NCBI GenBank assembly: GCA_963813555.1
Contig: CAWEZX010000004.1
Span: forward strand, 124,001-188,000
DNA: 64,000 nt
Direction of reading: 5' to 3'
From: Roseiarcus sp963813555
Lineage (GTDB): Bacteria; Pseudomonadota; Alphaproteobacteria; Rhizobiales; Beijerinckiaceae
Positions 53,201 to 63,242 of the stretch are shown here, in pieces; position 1 is the first letter of the stretch; each line of letters starts with the position of its first letter. The notes beneath the pieces are model-generated. The model ran no database searches. It was not told the DNA's origin and saw only the letters and a list, made by a program, of their open reading frames with translations. The position numbers and the translations under genes were made by a program.

Positions 53201-54258
53201 ATGGCGGGAAAGTCTCCGATTATGGCGAGCGATGAACAACGCGCCGGCCTCTTGGCTGTTGCCGGTTCGCGCGATCGCGGCGAGGCGGACCGCGCCCGCG
53301 CCGTGCTTTTGACGCTGGCTGGTTGGACCAGCCCCAAGATCGCGGAGGCGTTTGGCGTGCGCGAAGATACGGTTCGGCTGTGGCGCAGCGACTTCACCGC
53401 CGGCGGTGTGGCAGCGCTGAAGACCAGCATCGCGCCGGGCCCGCCTCCAGTGAAGAGTGAAGCCGCCATGCGCGTCGCCACCCCGCTGCTGGAAGAACCT
53501 GTGGCCGACCGGCGCAACTGGACGATCCCCCGCCTTCGCGCCGAGATCGAAGCGCGCGAGGGCGTGCGCATCAGCCGTTCGCAACTGTCCAAGGCCTTGC
53601 GAAAAAAAAGTTCCGCTGGCGGCGGCCCCGGCACACGCTGAAGGGACGTCAGACGGAAAGCGAGGTGGAACGGGTGGGGCTGCGCCTGCAACTGCGCAAA
53701 CAGCAGGCCGAAGCGGGCGACATCGTTCTTCTCTACGGCGATGAGAGCGAGGCGCTGACCCATCCCTATCTCGCCCGCGCCTGGGCGAAGTCGGGGGCGG
53801 ACTTGCGTGTGCCGGTGCCGGGGCAGGCCAAGAAGGTCGCGATGCTGGGGTCGCTCGATCCCCTCACGCGCCAACTCATCGTCCATACCAGCCCGACCAA
53901 GCGCAGCGGCGATTTCATCGCCCATCTGGAGCAACTCGACCGTCTCTTTGGACCGCAGCCCGGGCGACAGGCCAAGCCGGTCGTGCTGGTCGAGGACAAT
54001 GGTCCGATCCACACCAGCAAACGCTCGCTCGCCGCCCTGGCCGCCCGCGCGCACTGGCTCACCGTCGAATGGCTGCCGAAATACACCCCCGAACTCAACG
54101 ACATCGAGCCGGTCTGGCGCGATCTTAAGGCCCATCACCTCGCCCACCAGACCTTCACCGACGCCGACGCGCTCGACCAGGCCATCCATCACGCCGTCAT
54201 TGATCTCAACCGCGAGCGCATCCCCAATCCGTTGGCCAAGCCACGAATCTCTGCTTAG
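53201..54258 (+). CDS. IS630-family transposase made by -1 frameshifting
   Basis: Two frames overlap at an A8 tract. The first (to 53,641) encodes the helix-turn-helix part, WTSPKIAEAFGVREDTVRLW and on. The second, entered by a -1 shift at A AAA AAA G, gives RKKKFRWRRPRHTLKGRQ and the DDE domain: DIVLLYGDESEALTHPY, VVLVEDNGPIHTS and EWLPKYTPELNDIEPVW. Both frames are otherwise clean, so this is probably a functional transposase with programmed frameshifting, known for some IS630 elements. ATG 53201 is a guess; GTG 53192 is possible. Confidence 0.82.
53602..53610 (+). promoter_or_regulatory. Programmed -1 frameshift site (A8G)
   Basis: Eight A followed by G. In the zero frame it reads CGA AAA AAA AGT; slipping back by one gives GCG AAA AAA AAG, which enters the DDE frame. 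A AAA AAA is a classical bacterial slippery heptamer. Confidence 0.7.
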
Positions 54259-54541
54259 ACTTCTGCGCCCCCCGTTCGGTGTGTGGCGTCCGGACCGGTC
54301 GCGTCAGTTCCTTCATTGTCCTCCTGTCGAGGAGGCCGCCCAGAAGCAGACGACACGCGCCGGTCGACGCGAATAGGGAGCTGAGCCCAACGGCCGCGTT
54401 TATTTGTCGAGATGGAGGATTTTAAATTCGGCATCGGCGTCACCGTGATCGCGATCGATCAGCATCATCGACGATGACGCGAGAAATGACTAAGGCACTA
54501 ATTCAGGTCATTCGGCTGCAGGGAGCCGGAAGCAATATAAC

Positions 54542-55236
54542 TTATAGACTCGGTGCAATTGACGAGCCGGTCTTCACTAACCCTCGCCGTTTGACCCTGC
54601 GATAGGCGGGCCGAGGGTCAAAGTCGGGGTCGTCAAATTCCTGTCTGGTGGCTTGAGTCCGCGGGTCTGTATACTCACCGTCGATGCCACTCATGGCATA
54701 GCCGGCGCGGAGCCCAGCGCATGCATTCGTCTCAAGGAATAGTTCGTGCGCCGCCGATGCGGCTGTTATCTTCGGCCCTCTGGCGCGAGGCAGCGAGGGC
54801 GCGATCGCCGCGCCAATCGCTCTAATACGCTCGCGGTTAATCGCCCCTCCATCGATCAGGGTCTGCAACAATCTTAGGAACTCGCCCTCGTGAAGGCCCG
54901 CCTTCCTGAACAAATCGTCGAGAATCGACGTTTCTTGGCTGGCGGCGAGCACCAACTTGGCCCTCGACAGGATCGCGCGTTTCTGCCGATCGCCTCGGGC
55001 GAGGAATCGGATTGCCTCAACGACGGGCGCCACTCTTCTGGCCTCGTCAGCCTGTCGTGTCCCAAGGCTGATGGTCAGGCTGGCGAGTCCCCTTGCTATA
55101 AATGGAGTGAACCCTTGGGCCTCAAGGTACAGGCGATAGGCTTTCGACGGAAAGTTCTCCTCGGCGCGTTCGACAATCGCGCTTAGCATTAGAAACATGC
55201 CTCCGAGCATTTTCCGAAATTCGACAAACAACTCAC
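54542..55236 (-). pseudogene. Unknown protein, main part, interrupted by IS1595
   Basis: About 230 codons of a helical, charged protein without a recognised family: SKAYRLYLEAQGFTPFIARG, ILSRAKLVLAASQETSILDD, then FLRLLQTLIDGGAINRERIR and a basic, arginine-rich C-terminus. Its 5' part lies on the other side of the IS1595 element (56349-56493). Removing the element and one copy of the target duplication restores a continuous frame of about 280 codons reading KPWGELFVEFRKMLGG across the join. The gene was therefore intact until the insertion. Confidence 0.75.
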
Positions 55237-56340
55237 GGCTCTTATAGCGTTAGTTGTTGGTTTGGGTTATGGTGGGGGTGGGGTTGGAGATTGTTCGATG
55301 AAGGGTGAGGAGTTTTCGACTTGGCTGTCGGGGATCGTTCGATTGAACGAGGATCAGCGGCGGGCGGCGCTCGCGGCTCTGACGACGGCGGAGGGGGTGG
55401 GTCGGAAAACTGCGATGCTGACGGCGGCCCCGAAGAACAAGGCCTTGAAGGCTCGCCGTCGGCCGGACGCGTTGGGCGTAACAGGCCATGAGCGGGTGGA
55501 AAGTCGAGGGTGTCCGCATTGCGCGGGTCGCGAAATCGTGGCCTGGGGACGCTCGCGCGGACTGGCGCGGTTCCGCTGCAAGGCTTGCGGACGCACCTTC
55601 AACGCCCTGAGCAAAAGCCCAATGGCGCATCTGCGCAAGAAAGAGCGTTGGCTCGATCACGCGCAGGCGATGATCGAAGGCAAAAGCCTGGTGAAGACGG
55701 CCGCGCTTTGCGGCGTGCATCCGACGACGGCTTTCCGCTGGCGTCACCGGTTTTTGGGCGCTCCCGCCGCGGACAAGCCGCAAAAGCTGAGCGGAATCGT
55801 CGAAGCGGATGAAACCTTCATCCTTGAATTTTTCAAGGGGCGGTGGTCCGATCTGCCTCGCAAGGCTCGCAAACGCGGCGGAACGGCCCGTCATCCGGGC
55901 CCCTATCAGGACAACATTCCCGTGCTCGTCGCCCGCGACCGAAAGGGCGCAACTTTCGACGCCGTTCTGCCAAACGACGACAGCGCTTCGATCGCCGCCG
56001 TCCTGACCGGTGTCGTTACGTCCGCAAATCACTTGATCGGCGATGGCGGCAAACCGCTGGCCTCCTTCGCCCGCCAGGCCAACATCCCCTTTCACGCCGT
56101 TCCTTCCCCGGGAAAGCCTGTCCCCGCGGCGCCCCACCTGCATATCAACAACGTCAACGCCTACCACAGCCGTCTCAAGCAATGGCTCAATCGCTTCAAC
56201 GGCGTCGCCACCAAGAACCTGCCAAATTATCTCGGCTGGCGGCGCGCCCTCGAAGCCTGGGATCGACAAATCACGCCACAAAACTGGATCAAGAGCGCCA
56301 TCGGAATCGGCCCATACCAACAACTAACGCTATAAGAGCC
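55237..56340 (+). mobile_element. IS1595-family element, complete
   Basis: 1104 bases bounded by 24-base inverted repeats, GGCTCTTATAGCGTTAGTTG... at 55237-55260 and its exact complement at 56317-56340. It is flanked by the perfect 8-base direct repeat CAACTCAC at 55229-55236 and 56341-56348. The exact ends and duplication indicate a recent insertion. Confidence 0.95.
55298..56335 (+). CDS. IS1595-family (ISXO2-like) transposase
   Basis: A 345-residue transposase. An N-terminal zinc ribbon (CPHCAGRE, then CKACGRTFNAL) is followed by a helix-turn-helix (TAALCGVHPTTAFRWRHRF) and the ISXO2-like DDE domain: IVEADETFILEF, IGDGGKPLASFA, and HINNVNAYHSRLKQWLNRF. ATG at 55298 was preferred over 55262, which lies at the edge of the terminal repeat. 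Intact; the insertion looks recent. Confidence 0.92.
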   Translation: MKGEEFSTWLSGIVRLNEDQRRAALAALTTAEGVGRKTAMLTAAPKNKALKARRRPDALGVTGHERVESRGCPHCAGREIVAWGRSRGLARFRCKACGRTFNALSKSPMAHLRKKERWLDHAQAMIEGKSLVKTAALCGVHPTTAFRWRHRFLGAPAADKPQKLSGIVEADETFILEFFKGRWSDLPRKARKRGGTARHPGPYQDNIPVLVARDRKGATFDAVLPNDDSASIAAVLTGVVTSANHLIGDGGKPLASFARQANIPFHAVPSPGKPVPAAPHLHINNVNAYHSRLKQWLNRFNGVATKNLPNYLGWRRALEAWDRQITPQNWIKSAIGIGPYQQLTL

Positions 56341-56348
56341 CAACTCAC

Positions 56349-56493
56349 CCCATGGCTTCAGACGCTCGAGAACCCCGAAATGAGAGAGTTCGGCAAAAAC
56401 GGCGTCAGCAAACGTCGGCATAACCAGTCTCGGTGATTTTTGATCGGCAATTCGGTCTTTATAGACGAGATGTTTGCGAAGCTCCGCGGGCAA
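56349..56493 (-). pseudogene. Unknown protein, 5' part, interrupted by IS1595
   Basis: The first ~50 codons of the gene whose remainder is at 54542-55236: LVMPTFADAVFAELSHFGVL followed by ERLKPWGEL. The frame enters the target duplication exactly in phase with the downstream part. TTG at 56493 or ATG 27 codons later could be the start. Confidence 0.7.
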
Positions 56494-56647
56494 ATTGTGG
56501 CAACGTGAGAGCTTGGGCGCCTATAAATCATCAGATCGATATCGTTAAAACATCGGACCCTCCTAATGGAGCCTCCGCGCGACATTTCCCTTTCACGTGG
56601 GGCGCCATTCCGTGATCCGGTAAATTATTTCCGTGCTTAAACTCTTA

Positions 56648-57505
56648 GAGCGTGTCCTCAAATAGGGATGGCCAAGGGATTCGCGAATCATTGAAAGCGT
56701 GATTCATGGGGAGGCTTCGATTTTGGAGGCTTTCGATGCGGCGGTATGCTTTGCGCGATGATCAGTTTGGGCGGATTGAGGGGCTGCTCCCCGGTCGCTC
56801 GGGCAGTGTCGGACGCAACAGCGAACTGGGCGATCGGCTTTTTGTCGAGGCGGTGATCTGGAAGTTTCGCTGCGGTGCGCCGTGGCGTGATCTTCCCGAC
56901 CGGTTCGGAGGATGGAAGAACGTCCATACCCGGTTTTCGCGGTGGGCGAAGAAAGGGGTTTGGGAGAATCTCTTCAAAGCCTTGGCGGACCAGCCGGACA
57001 ACGAATACGCGATGATCGACGCCACGATCGTGCGCGCGCATCAGCATAGCGCGGGCGCGCCCAAAAAAACGGCGGCGAAGAAGCGATCGGGCGATCGCGG
57101 GGCGGATTGACGACCAAGATCCACGCGATCGTTGATGCGCTCGGCAATCCGCTGGCGATCTGCCTGACCGGCGGACAAGTCCACGCCATCGCCCAGGCCG
57201 TCGCGCTGCTGGCCGAAGTCGAACCGCAGGCCCTCATCGCCGACAAGGGCTATGACGCCGACGGCTTCATCGATGCTCTGACCGTGCGCCGCATCGAACC
57301 CGTGATCCCGCCCAAGGTCAACCGCAAATCCCCCCGCCGATGCAACTTCAGCCTCTAGGCCGAACGTAACCTCGTCGAGCGTTTCTTCAATGCTCTCAAA
57401 CAATTCCGAGCCATCGCCACCCGATACGAGAAGACCGCGCGGAATTTCCTCGCAGCTATCCATCTCGCCTGTGCCCTCGCTTGGCTTAAATGAGGACACG
57501 CCCTG
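56648..57505 (+). mobile_element. IS5/IS427-type element
   Basis: Inverted ends GAGCGTGTCCTCA (56648) and TGAGGACACGCCCT (57491-57504) bracket two overlapping transposase frames. ACTCTTAG occurs directly outside both ends (56641-56648 and 57506-57513), consistent with a target-site repeat although the exact duplication length is unclear. Confidence 0.8.
56736..57493 (+). pseudogene. IS5-family (IS427 group) transposase with internal stop
   Basis: The first frame (MRRYALRDDQFGRIEGLLPG to 57,110) holds the N-terminal domain with MIDATIVRAHQH. A -1 shift at the A7 tract 57063-57069 leads into EEAIGRSRGGLTTKIHA and the second frame (IADKGYDADGFIDAL). There, RRCNFSL is followed by TAG at 57356-57358 before AERNLVERFFNALKQF, where relatives have a tyrosine codon. 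The DDE glutamate lies beyond this stop, so the copy is probably dead. Confidence 0.82.
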
Positions 57506-57659
57506 ACTCTTAGGGAATTTGGTCGTAAGAGCCTGAAAGAACAGTGATTTCGGTAATGGCTTTTCGCCGAATAAGCCTAAAATTGCAAAATTCCCTGCGT
57601 TTTTCCCTGCAAGCAGGGATTCGCCCCACCGGAGACTGGTTTCGTCAGACTGGGTCCAC

Positions 57660-57840
57660 CGCCAATAAGCAGCTTTGTCCGACCGAGATCGTAGCTCATG
57701 AAGCTGACGATCCAAACGCCTTCGTCGACTTCTTTGATTCCTAGGCGCTGGCCGGCGAGGACCGTGGAGGCGTTGATGCGTTTTCGGTGCATGCAGATGC
57801 GGCCGCAAACCGCAAGCGCGTATCCATGACCGAACTCCTT
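57660..57840 (-). pseudogene. DDE integrase-type transposase C-terminal fragment
   Basis: The minus strand encodes GRICMHRKRINASTVLAGQR followed by LGIKEVDEGVWIVSFMSYDLG, the well-conserved C-terminal end of rve/IS481-like transposases. Neither the catalytic core nor a proper end remains. Confidence 0.6.
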
Positions 57841-57903
57841 CCAGGGCATCGACACCTCCCGCCAGGCATGCCGGGCGGGAGGTGTCATACGATTTCCGGG
57901 TGA

Positions 57904-58968
57904 TCACTTCGGGTTGGCGATTTTGGGCCACCAGTGGAAGCCGGCTTGGCTTTTGATTTTTTGCCTTTCCGCGGCGAGGACGGCGCAACGCGCGGAGATG
58001 ACGTCGTCGAGGGTTTCGAGGTCGGGAATATGTTTGTTGACGATGGGCTCGTCGACGAGGGTCCACAACGTTTCGGCGGGTTGCACTTCCGGGGTGTAGG
58101 CGGGCTGGAAGACGAGATGGAGACCGTTCGGCACGACGAGGCCGGCTTCGCCGTGCCAGCCGGCGTTGTCGAGCACGAGGACGATGATCCGCTCGCGGCC
58201 GGCGCCGGCCTCTTCGGCGAACAGGCGCAGAAGCGCCTCGAACAGCGGCTTCGATATTCCGTTCGAGACGGACCAGAAGACTTCGCCCGTGGCCGGCGAA
58301 ACAAATGTCGTTACATAGAGCCATTCGAAACGATGATGGCCGTGGGCGATCGGCCGTTCGCCGATCGGCGCCCAGAACTCGGCGCGTCACCGGTTTCAGG
58401 CCGATCCGGTGCTCGTCGGTGGCGAAGGTTTCGATCGGGGTATCGGGATGGCGCGCCGCTTCTTCGGCGACGATGTCGGCCACTTTTTTTTGAAGGCGTC
58501 CTGCTCCTCGGGCGTCGCCGCCTTGGGGTTGCGCGGCCGCGGCTTCTGGATTGACCAGTCGATCGCCCGCAGCGCCTCCCAGCCGCGTTGCGCGGCGAGC
58601 GAGGCCAGGCCCAGTTCCCCCGCCATCCAGTGCGCGACCTTGCGGCTCGTCCACGCGCCGCCGTCGGGCGGCGGATCGACAAGACGAGCGCGAAGCCGCT
58701 CCAGCAGTTCGGGCTTCAATACCCTCGCCGCCGCGCCATTGCCGCGCCGCAGATCGCCCAACGCCGAAGGTCCGACCGCGTTGTAGCGCCCCAGAAGTTG
58801 CTCAATCCAGCGCTGGCCGAACGAGGTCATTGCCGCCACCTCGCCGGTCGAATGTCCCTTCGCCAGCAACCAAATCGTCTGGAAATGCCGCGATGACGTC
58901 GCGTCCTCGCACGTTTCGTACCGCTCCTCCAACGCCGCAACGCTCAGATGATCGGCCACATGCGCCAT
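57904..58968 (-). pseudogene. IS630-family transposase with frameshift site and later break
   Basis: The first frame starts at 58968 (GGGAGGCGGGC upstream) with MAHVADHLSVAALEERYETC and ends past KKKWPTS. At an A8G tract (58483-58491 on the plus strand) a -1 shift gives VADIVAEEAARHPDTPIETF and TDEHRIGLKPVTR. Near 58,385 a second, unexplained shift is needed for WAPIGERPIAHGHHRFEW and the rest of the DDE domain (VLVLDNAGWHGEAG, FQPAYTPEVQPAETLW). The first shift is likely programmed, the second a mutation. Confidence 0.82.
58483..58491 (-). promoter_or_regulatory. Programmed -1 frameshift site (A8G)
   Basis: On the minus strand TTC AAA AAA AAG TGG slips by -1 at A AAA AAG, the heptamer used by E. 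coli dnaX, and continues as GTG GCC GAC in the DDE-domain frame. Confidence 0.65.
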
Positions 58969-59042
58969 GCCCGCCTCCCGCAAATCATGGCCGTCCTATC
59001 TACCAGTGAAACCTCAATGAGATTCCACCCCCGCCAAATCAA

Positions 59043-59550
59043 TCAACCGGAAACCCTATCATATATCACGAGGCGAGTCCCAGGGTATTTCGCGTTGGCG
59101 ACTGGCTGCTCAGATTGGCCCCCTCCGATGCCCGTGGATCCCGCGCGTCCGTTGTCCCTGGATTCCGCGCGACCGAGGTCCTTGGATTTATGAACCTTGC
59201 GACGCCTGTCTTCGTCGGCGCTGGAGCGCGCCACTCGTCCTTTCGGGCTCTGGTCCTTTGCTGACCGCAAGCCAAAAAAGCGGTGCCCGTTCCAGCTCGT
59301 GCCGGTGATGGCCTTGGCGACTTGGGAAAGGCTGCTAAAGGTCTTGCCGTTCCAAGCAAAACCTTTGTCGAGCACCATCACCCTTTCCAGTTTGCCTTTC
59401 CACTCGCGGATGAGCAGCCCGCCCGAATTGAGGCAAATCCCATCCCGCGTCCTCGGCTTGCGCTTCTTGAAGGGACTGCCGGCGAAATCGATCGCGTCGC
59501 CTTGCGAAGCGCGAACAATGCGCACAGTCGCATTGTCGAGATCGCCTAGT
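59043..59550 (-). pseudogene. DUF2924 protein, C-terminal fragment
   Basis: Closely related to the DUF2924 protein at 29.6 kb. It begins LGDLDNATVRIVRASQGDAI, continues with REWKGKLERVMVLDKGFAWN and TGTSWNGHRFFGLRS, and ends in a similar basic tail. The first ~80 codons are lost because IS200 copy 3 sits at the break. No recombinase gene accompanies it on this side. Confidence 0.85.
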
Positions 59551-60210
59551 CTAGCGTAAACGGGAGACCCCCCGGCTCTGCCGGGGTGGCAGTAGAGGTT
59601 TGACGTTTCCGGCGGTCCACCGGTGAAGTTCCAACGTGAGCAGCCACTCACACGAAAGGAACTCCACCGATGGACGACTACGAGAGCCTAAGCCACACGA
59701 CATGGACCTGCAAATAATCATGTGGTGTTCATTCCCAAATGTCGGCGCAAGGTGCTGTATCTGGAGTGCGACGACACTTGGGCGAAGTTTTGCGCAAGCT
59801 TGCGCTTCAGAAGGAAGCGAGGGTCGAGGAAGGGCATCTGATGCCCGATCACGTGCACATGCTGTTGTTGATTCCGCCGAAATACGCAGTGTCGCAGGTG
59901 GTCGGGTACATCAAGGGCAAGAGCGCGATCCACCTGGCCCGGGTATATGGGGAGCGCAAGCGCAACTTCGTGGGGCAGCACTTCTGGGCGCGGGGGTTCT
60001 TCGTCAATACGGTCGGCCGTGACGAGGAGGCCATCCGGGCTTGCATCCGCAACCAAGAGAAGGAAGATCAGAGGCTCGAACAAATGAACCTCTGGCGCTG
60101 AAAAAGCCGCCTTTAGGCGGCTCCAAACATCAAGGGCCGCGTCAGCGACCCTCCTACCGCTTTGAGCGGTTCAAATCCTAAAGCCCCCGGCTTTGCCGGG
60201 GGATACTTAC
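59551..60210 (+). mobile_element. IS200/IS605-type element, copy 3 (defective)
   Basis: Same ends and hairpins as copy 1, from CTAGCGTAAACGGGAG to GATACTTAC. It differs by one substitution at the left end and by two small indels inside tnpA. Confidence 0.9.
59670..60101 (+). pseudogene. tnpA: IS200/IS605 transposase, frameshifted
   Basis: Nearly identical to the intact copy at 47,576, but an extra A in CAAATAATCATG (about 59,716) and loss of two bases near 59,767 shift the frame between codons 15 and 32. Most of the protein with MPDHVHMLLLIPP and YIKGKSA is open downstream, but no full-length enzyme can be made. Confidence 0.88.
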
Positions 60211-60234
60211 TTTTCGACGACGTTCGCGATCCAT

Positions 60235-60345
60235 CCGATTGGGGCCCTGGTCCATACCCCTCGGACGCGAAACGCTCCTGCCAGAAGCACGTGTGGCGCG
60301 CGCAGATCGTGCTCCTGAGACACGATGTCCGAGGATCAACCGCTC
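60235..60345 (+). pseudogene. Possible IS630 N-terminal remnant
   Basis: About 35 codons read KRSCQKHVWRAQIVLLRHDV, similar to the start of a common IS630 transposase branch (KHVWRAxIVLLxADG). It breaks off at the IS200 end and degenerates to the right. Short, so uncertain. Confidence 0.35.
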
Positions 60346-60428
60346 GCCGATGCTATTTCCGTCGATCCAAAGTACCGGAAAAAGCCTGCGGATGATCTTT
60401 CCCGGTTCTCCCTAGCACCTACTCGCTT

Positions 60429-62520
60429 TTATGCGCGTTTATTGGCTTTTCCTTGCGGGGGAGTTCGCGCTTTGGTTGCATCGAAGGGTTGAGAATGGCC
60501 CGCGCCGCCGATAGCCTCCTCCGCGTCGAAGCGCGCCTCGACCTCCTTCACGATCTCCTCGAGGATGCCGTTGATCTCAAAATCCTTGGGCGTATAGACC
60601 GCCGCGACCCCGGCCGCCTTCAGGCGCTCCGCGTCGGCGGGCGGAATGATGCCGCCGACAATCAGCGGCACGCGTTCGAAGTCCGGCCGCGCGCAAAAGC
60701 TTGAGCACCTCTTCGGCGAGGGCGATATGCGAGCCCGAGAGGATCGAGAGGCCGACGCAGTGGACGCCCGACTTGGCGGCCTCAACGATTTCAGCCGGGG
60801 TGAGCCGGATGCCGTCGTAGACGACATCCATGCCGGCGTCCGTGGCCCGCGCCGCGATCTGCTCCGCGCCGTTGGAGTGGCCGTCGAGGCCCGGCTTCCC
60901 GACCAGGAACCGGATCCGGCGTCCGAGCTTGAGCGAGACGCGCTCGACCTCTCCGCGCAGCGGGTCGAGATCCGCAGCTTCTTGTCGCGCGCGCGGCGAG
61001 ACACCGGTCGGGGCGCGAAAGACGCCGAACTCCGCCCGCAGCGCGTCGCCCCACTCGCCGGTTGTGGCGCCCGCCCTGGCCGCCTCGATCGAAGCGGGCA
61101 TGACGTTGGCGTCGCTCGCCGCCGCCGAACGCAGCCCCCGCAGCGCCTCGCGCACGCGCCCCTCGTCGCGCTCAGTTCGCCAAGCCTGGAGCCGGGCCAC
61201 CTGCTCCGCCTCCGCCTGGGCGGAGGGGACCATGATTGAATTCTCGCCAGCCATCAGCGGCGAGGGCTCGGAATTGGTGAAGGCGTTCACCCCGATGACG
61301 ATCTGCTCGCCGCGCTCGATCGCCTCGAGCCGACGCGTGTTGGATTCGACCAGCTTCGCCTTCAGCACACCCGTCTCGATCGCCTTGACGGCGCCCCCCA
61401 TCGCGTCGATGGCGGCGATTTCCGCCTGCGCCTCGCTCTTCAGCTTGGCGACCAGCGCTTCGACCTCCTTGCTGCCGTCGAAAATGTCGCCGAATTCGAG
61501 CAGGTCGGTCTCGTAGGCCATGATCTGCTGCAATCGCAGCGACCATTGCTGGTCGAACGGCCGCGGCAGGCCGAGCGCCTCGTTCCAGGCCGGCAGCTGG
61601 ACGGCGCGGGCGCGCGCCTTCTTCGACAGGACCACCGACAGCATCTCGATCAGGATCCGATAGGCGTTGTTTTCCGGCTGCTGCTCAGTGAGGCCGAGCG
61701 AATTGACCTGGACGCCGTAGCGGAAGCGGCGCTTGGAAGGATCCTGCACGCCGAACCGGTCGCGGGTGATCTCGTCCCACAATTCGACGAACGCGCGCAT
61801 TTTGGCGAGCTCGGTCACGAAGCGCATGCCGGCGTTGACGAAGAACGAGATACGTGCGACCACCTCGGCAAAACCCCTGTCGTCGACCTCGCCCGATTGG
61901 CGGACCCGATCGAGCACGGCGATCGCTGTGGCCAGCGCGTAGGAAAGCTCCTGAACCGGCGTCGCCCCGGCTTCCTGCAGATGGTAGGAGCACACGTTTA
62001 TCGGGTTCCACTTCGGCGTCTCTCGGGCGCCGAACAGGATCATGTCCTTGGTCAGCCTGAGCGAGGCGTCGGGTGGGAAGACGTAGGCGCCGCGCGCCAG
62101 ATATTCCTTGACGATATCGTTCTGGGTCGTGCCTTGGAGTTCGGGGCGCGGCGCGCCCTGCTCGTCGGCGACCGCGATATAGAGAGCCATCAGCCAGGGC
62201 GCGGTCGCGTTGATGGTCATCGACGTGTTCATCGAGGCGAGCGGAATGTCTTCGAACAGCGCGCGCATGTCGGCGATATGCGAGATCGCAACCCCGACCT
62301 TGCCCACTTCGCCGCGGGCGAGCGGGTGGTCGCTGTCGAGACCGGTCTGGGTCGGCAGGTCGAAGGCGATCGAAAGCCCCGTCTGTCCCTTGGCCAAGTT
62401 CTGCCGGTAAAGGCGATTGGACTCACGCGCGGTCGAATGGCCGGCATAGGTGCGGAAGATCCAGGGCTTGTCGCGGCGCGGCGGGGGCGGCGCCGTCATT
62501 TGTCCATTCTCTTGCGCCAT
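60429..62520 (-). pseudogene. ecm: Ethylmalonyl-CoA mutase (MeaA/Ecm), one frameshift
   Basis: A coenzyme B12-dependent mutase that converts ethylmalonyl-CoA to methylsuccinyl-CoA in the ethylmalonyl-CoA pathway. The catalytic barrel starts PWIFRTYAGHSTARESN and has FDLPTQTGLDSDHPLARGE. NAFTNSEPSPLMAGENSI marks the MeaA/Ecm branch rather than methylmalonyl-CoA mutase. The cobalamin domain has GLDGHSNGAEQI (DxHxxG-type). Near 60,690 a one-base change moves VPLIVGGIIPP and VYTPKDFEINGI to the next frame. Everything else is intact and ccr lies next door, so a sequencing error is as likely as real inactivation. Confidence 0.88.
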
Positions 62521-62712
62521 GTCTCACTCGCTTCGAGCGCGTTTCGCCGGCGTCGCCCTCGCTTCGTCAACGAATTGTGCGGAGCACAATTACAGAAAAG
62601 GTTACGCAACGCCACAGCCTCGCTCAGACCGGCCCGTCGTTCGCGGCGGCGGCCATTCGAGGCGCTTTGGCATTTTCTGCTGTCAGTTTCCGGCGCTGGC
62701 GTGGTGCCGGAT

Positions 62713-63111
62713 TCAGCGCTTGGCGACGGCGCTTGCCATCACAACCGTCATCAACAATCCGCCGGCAACCGCAGTCGTCGTCAAATAAGGTTCGTAGCCG
62801 GCGTAGGGTTGAAGCCACCAATCGCGCACACAGAGGCCCGCGTAGGCGCCAAGCGTCGCGTAGAAAGCGTTCCAGTATGGGCCCATTCCATAACGGCCAA
62901 CAACGTAGTCTATCGCAAAGCCGACAGAAAAGAATGCGACTGCTAGGCCTAGCAGGAATGCTGCAAAGTCGAAGCCTTCCAGATCTTGAACCAATTGAAA
63001 CAACGGCCAGTTCGACATTGCCGCAGGTCCTTGTCCCGCTTCGACCGCGGAATTTTCCGCAACCGATTTGACTTGTTTACGCGGGATTTCCTGCTGCGGC
63101 GTAAATTCCAT
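62713..63111 (-). CDS. Small membrane protein between ecm and ccr
   Basis: About 132 residues from ATG 63111, or 101 from ATG 63018. The conserved-looking part has a hydrophobic helix (FAAFLLGLAVAFFSVGFAI), a short aromatic loop (GRYGMGPYWNAFYATLGAY) and a C-terminal helix ending SAVAKR. No family recognised. It lies 192 bases upstream of ecm in the same direction and divergent from ccr. A link to the pathway is only positional. Confidence 0.6.
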   Translation of the reverse strand: MEFTPQQEIPRKQVKSVAENSAVEAGQGPAAMSNWPLFQLVQDLEGFDFAAFLLGLAVAFFSVGFAIDYVVGRYGMGPYWNAFYATLGAYAGLCVRDWWLQPYAGYEPYLTTTAVAGGLLMTVVMASAVAKR

Positions 63112-63242
63112 CGCAACTCGGCGAACCGCCGTTGACCAAAGTCGGGTTGATTTTCGCGCGCTTAAGCGCAATGGTTAATTGTGCGCCGCAATAGAAGAGG
63201 CAATTCCAGTTCCCAGGCGCAGTTCGGGACCCCGAGGGAGCC

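Noticed and set aside
57041..58654. 537-codon minus-strand frame
   Set aside because: A chance joining: it includes one real piece of the IS630 transposase in its first part but then runs antisense to the IS427 element.
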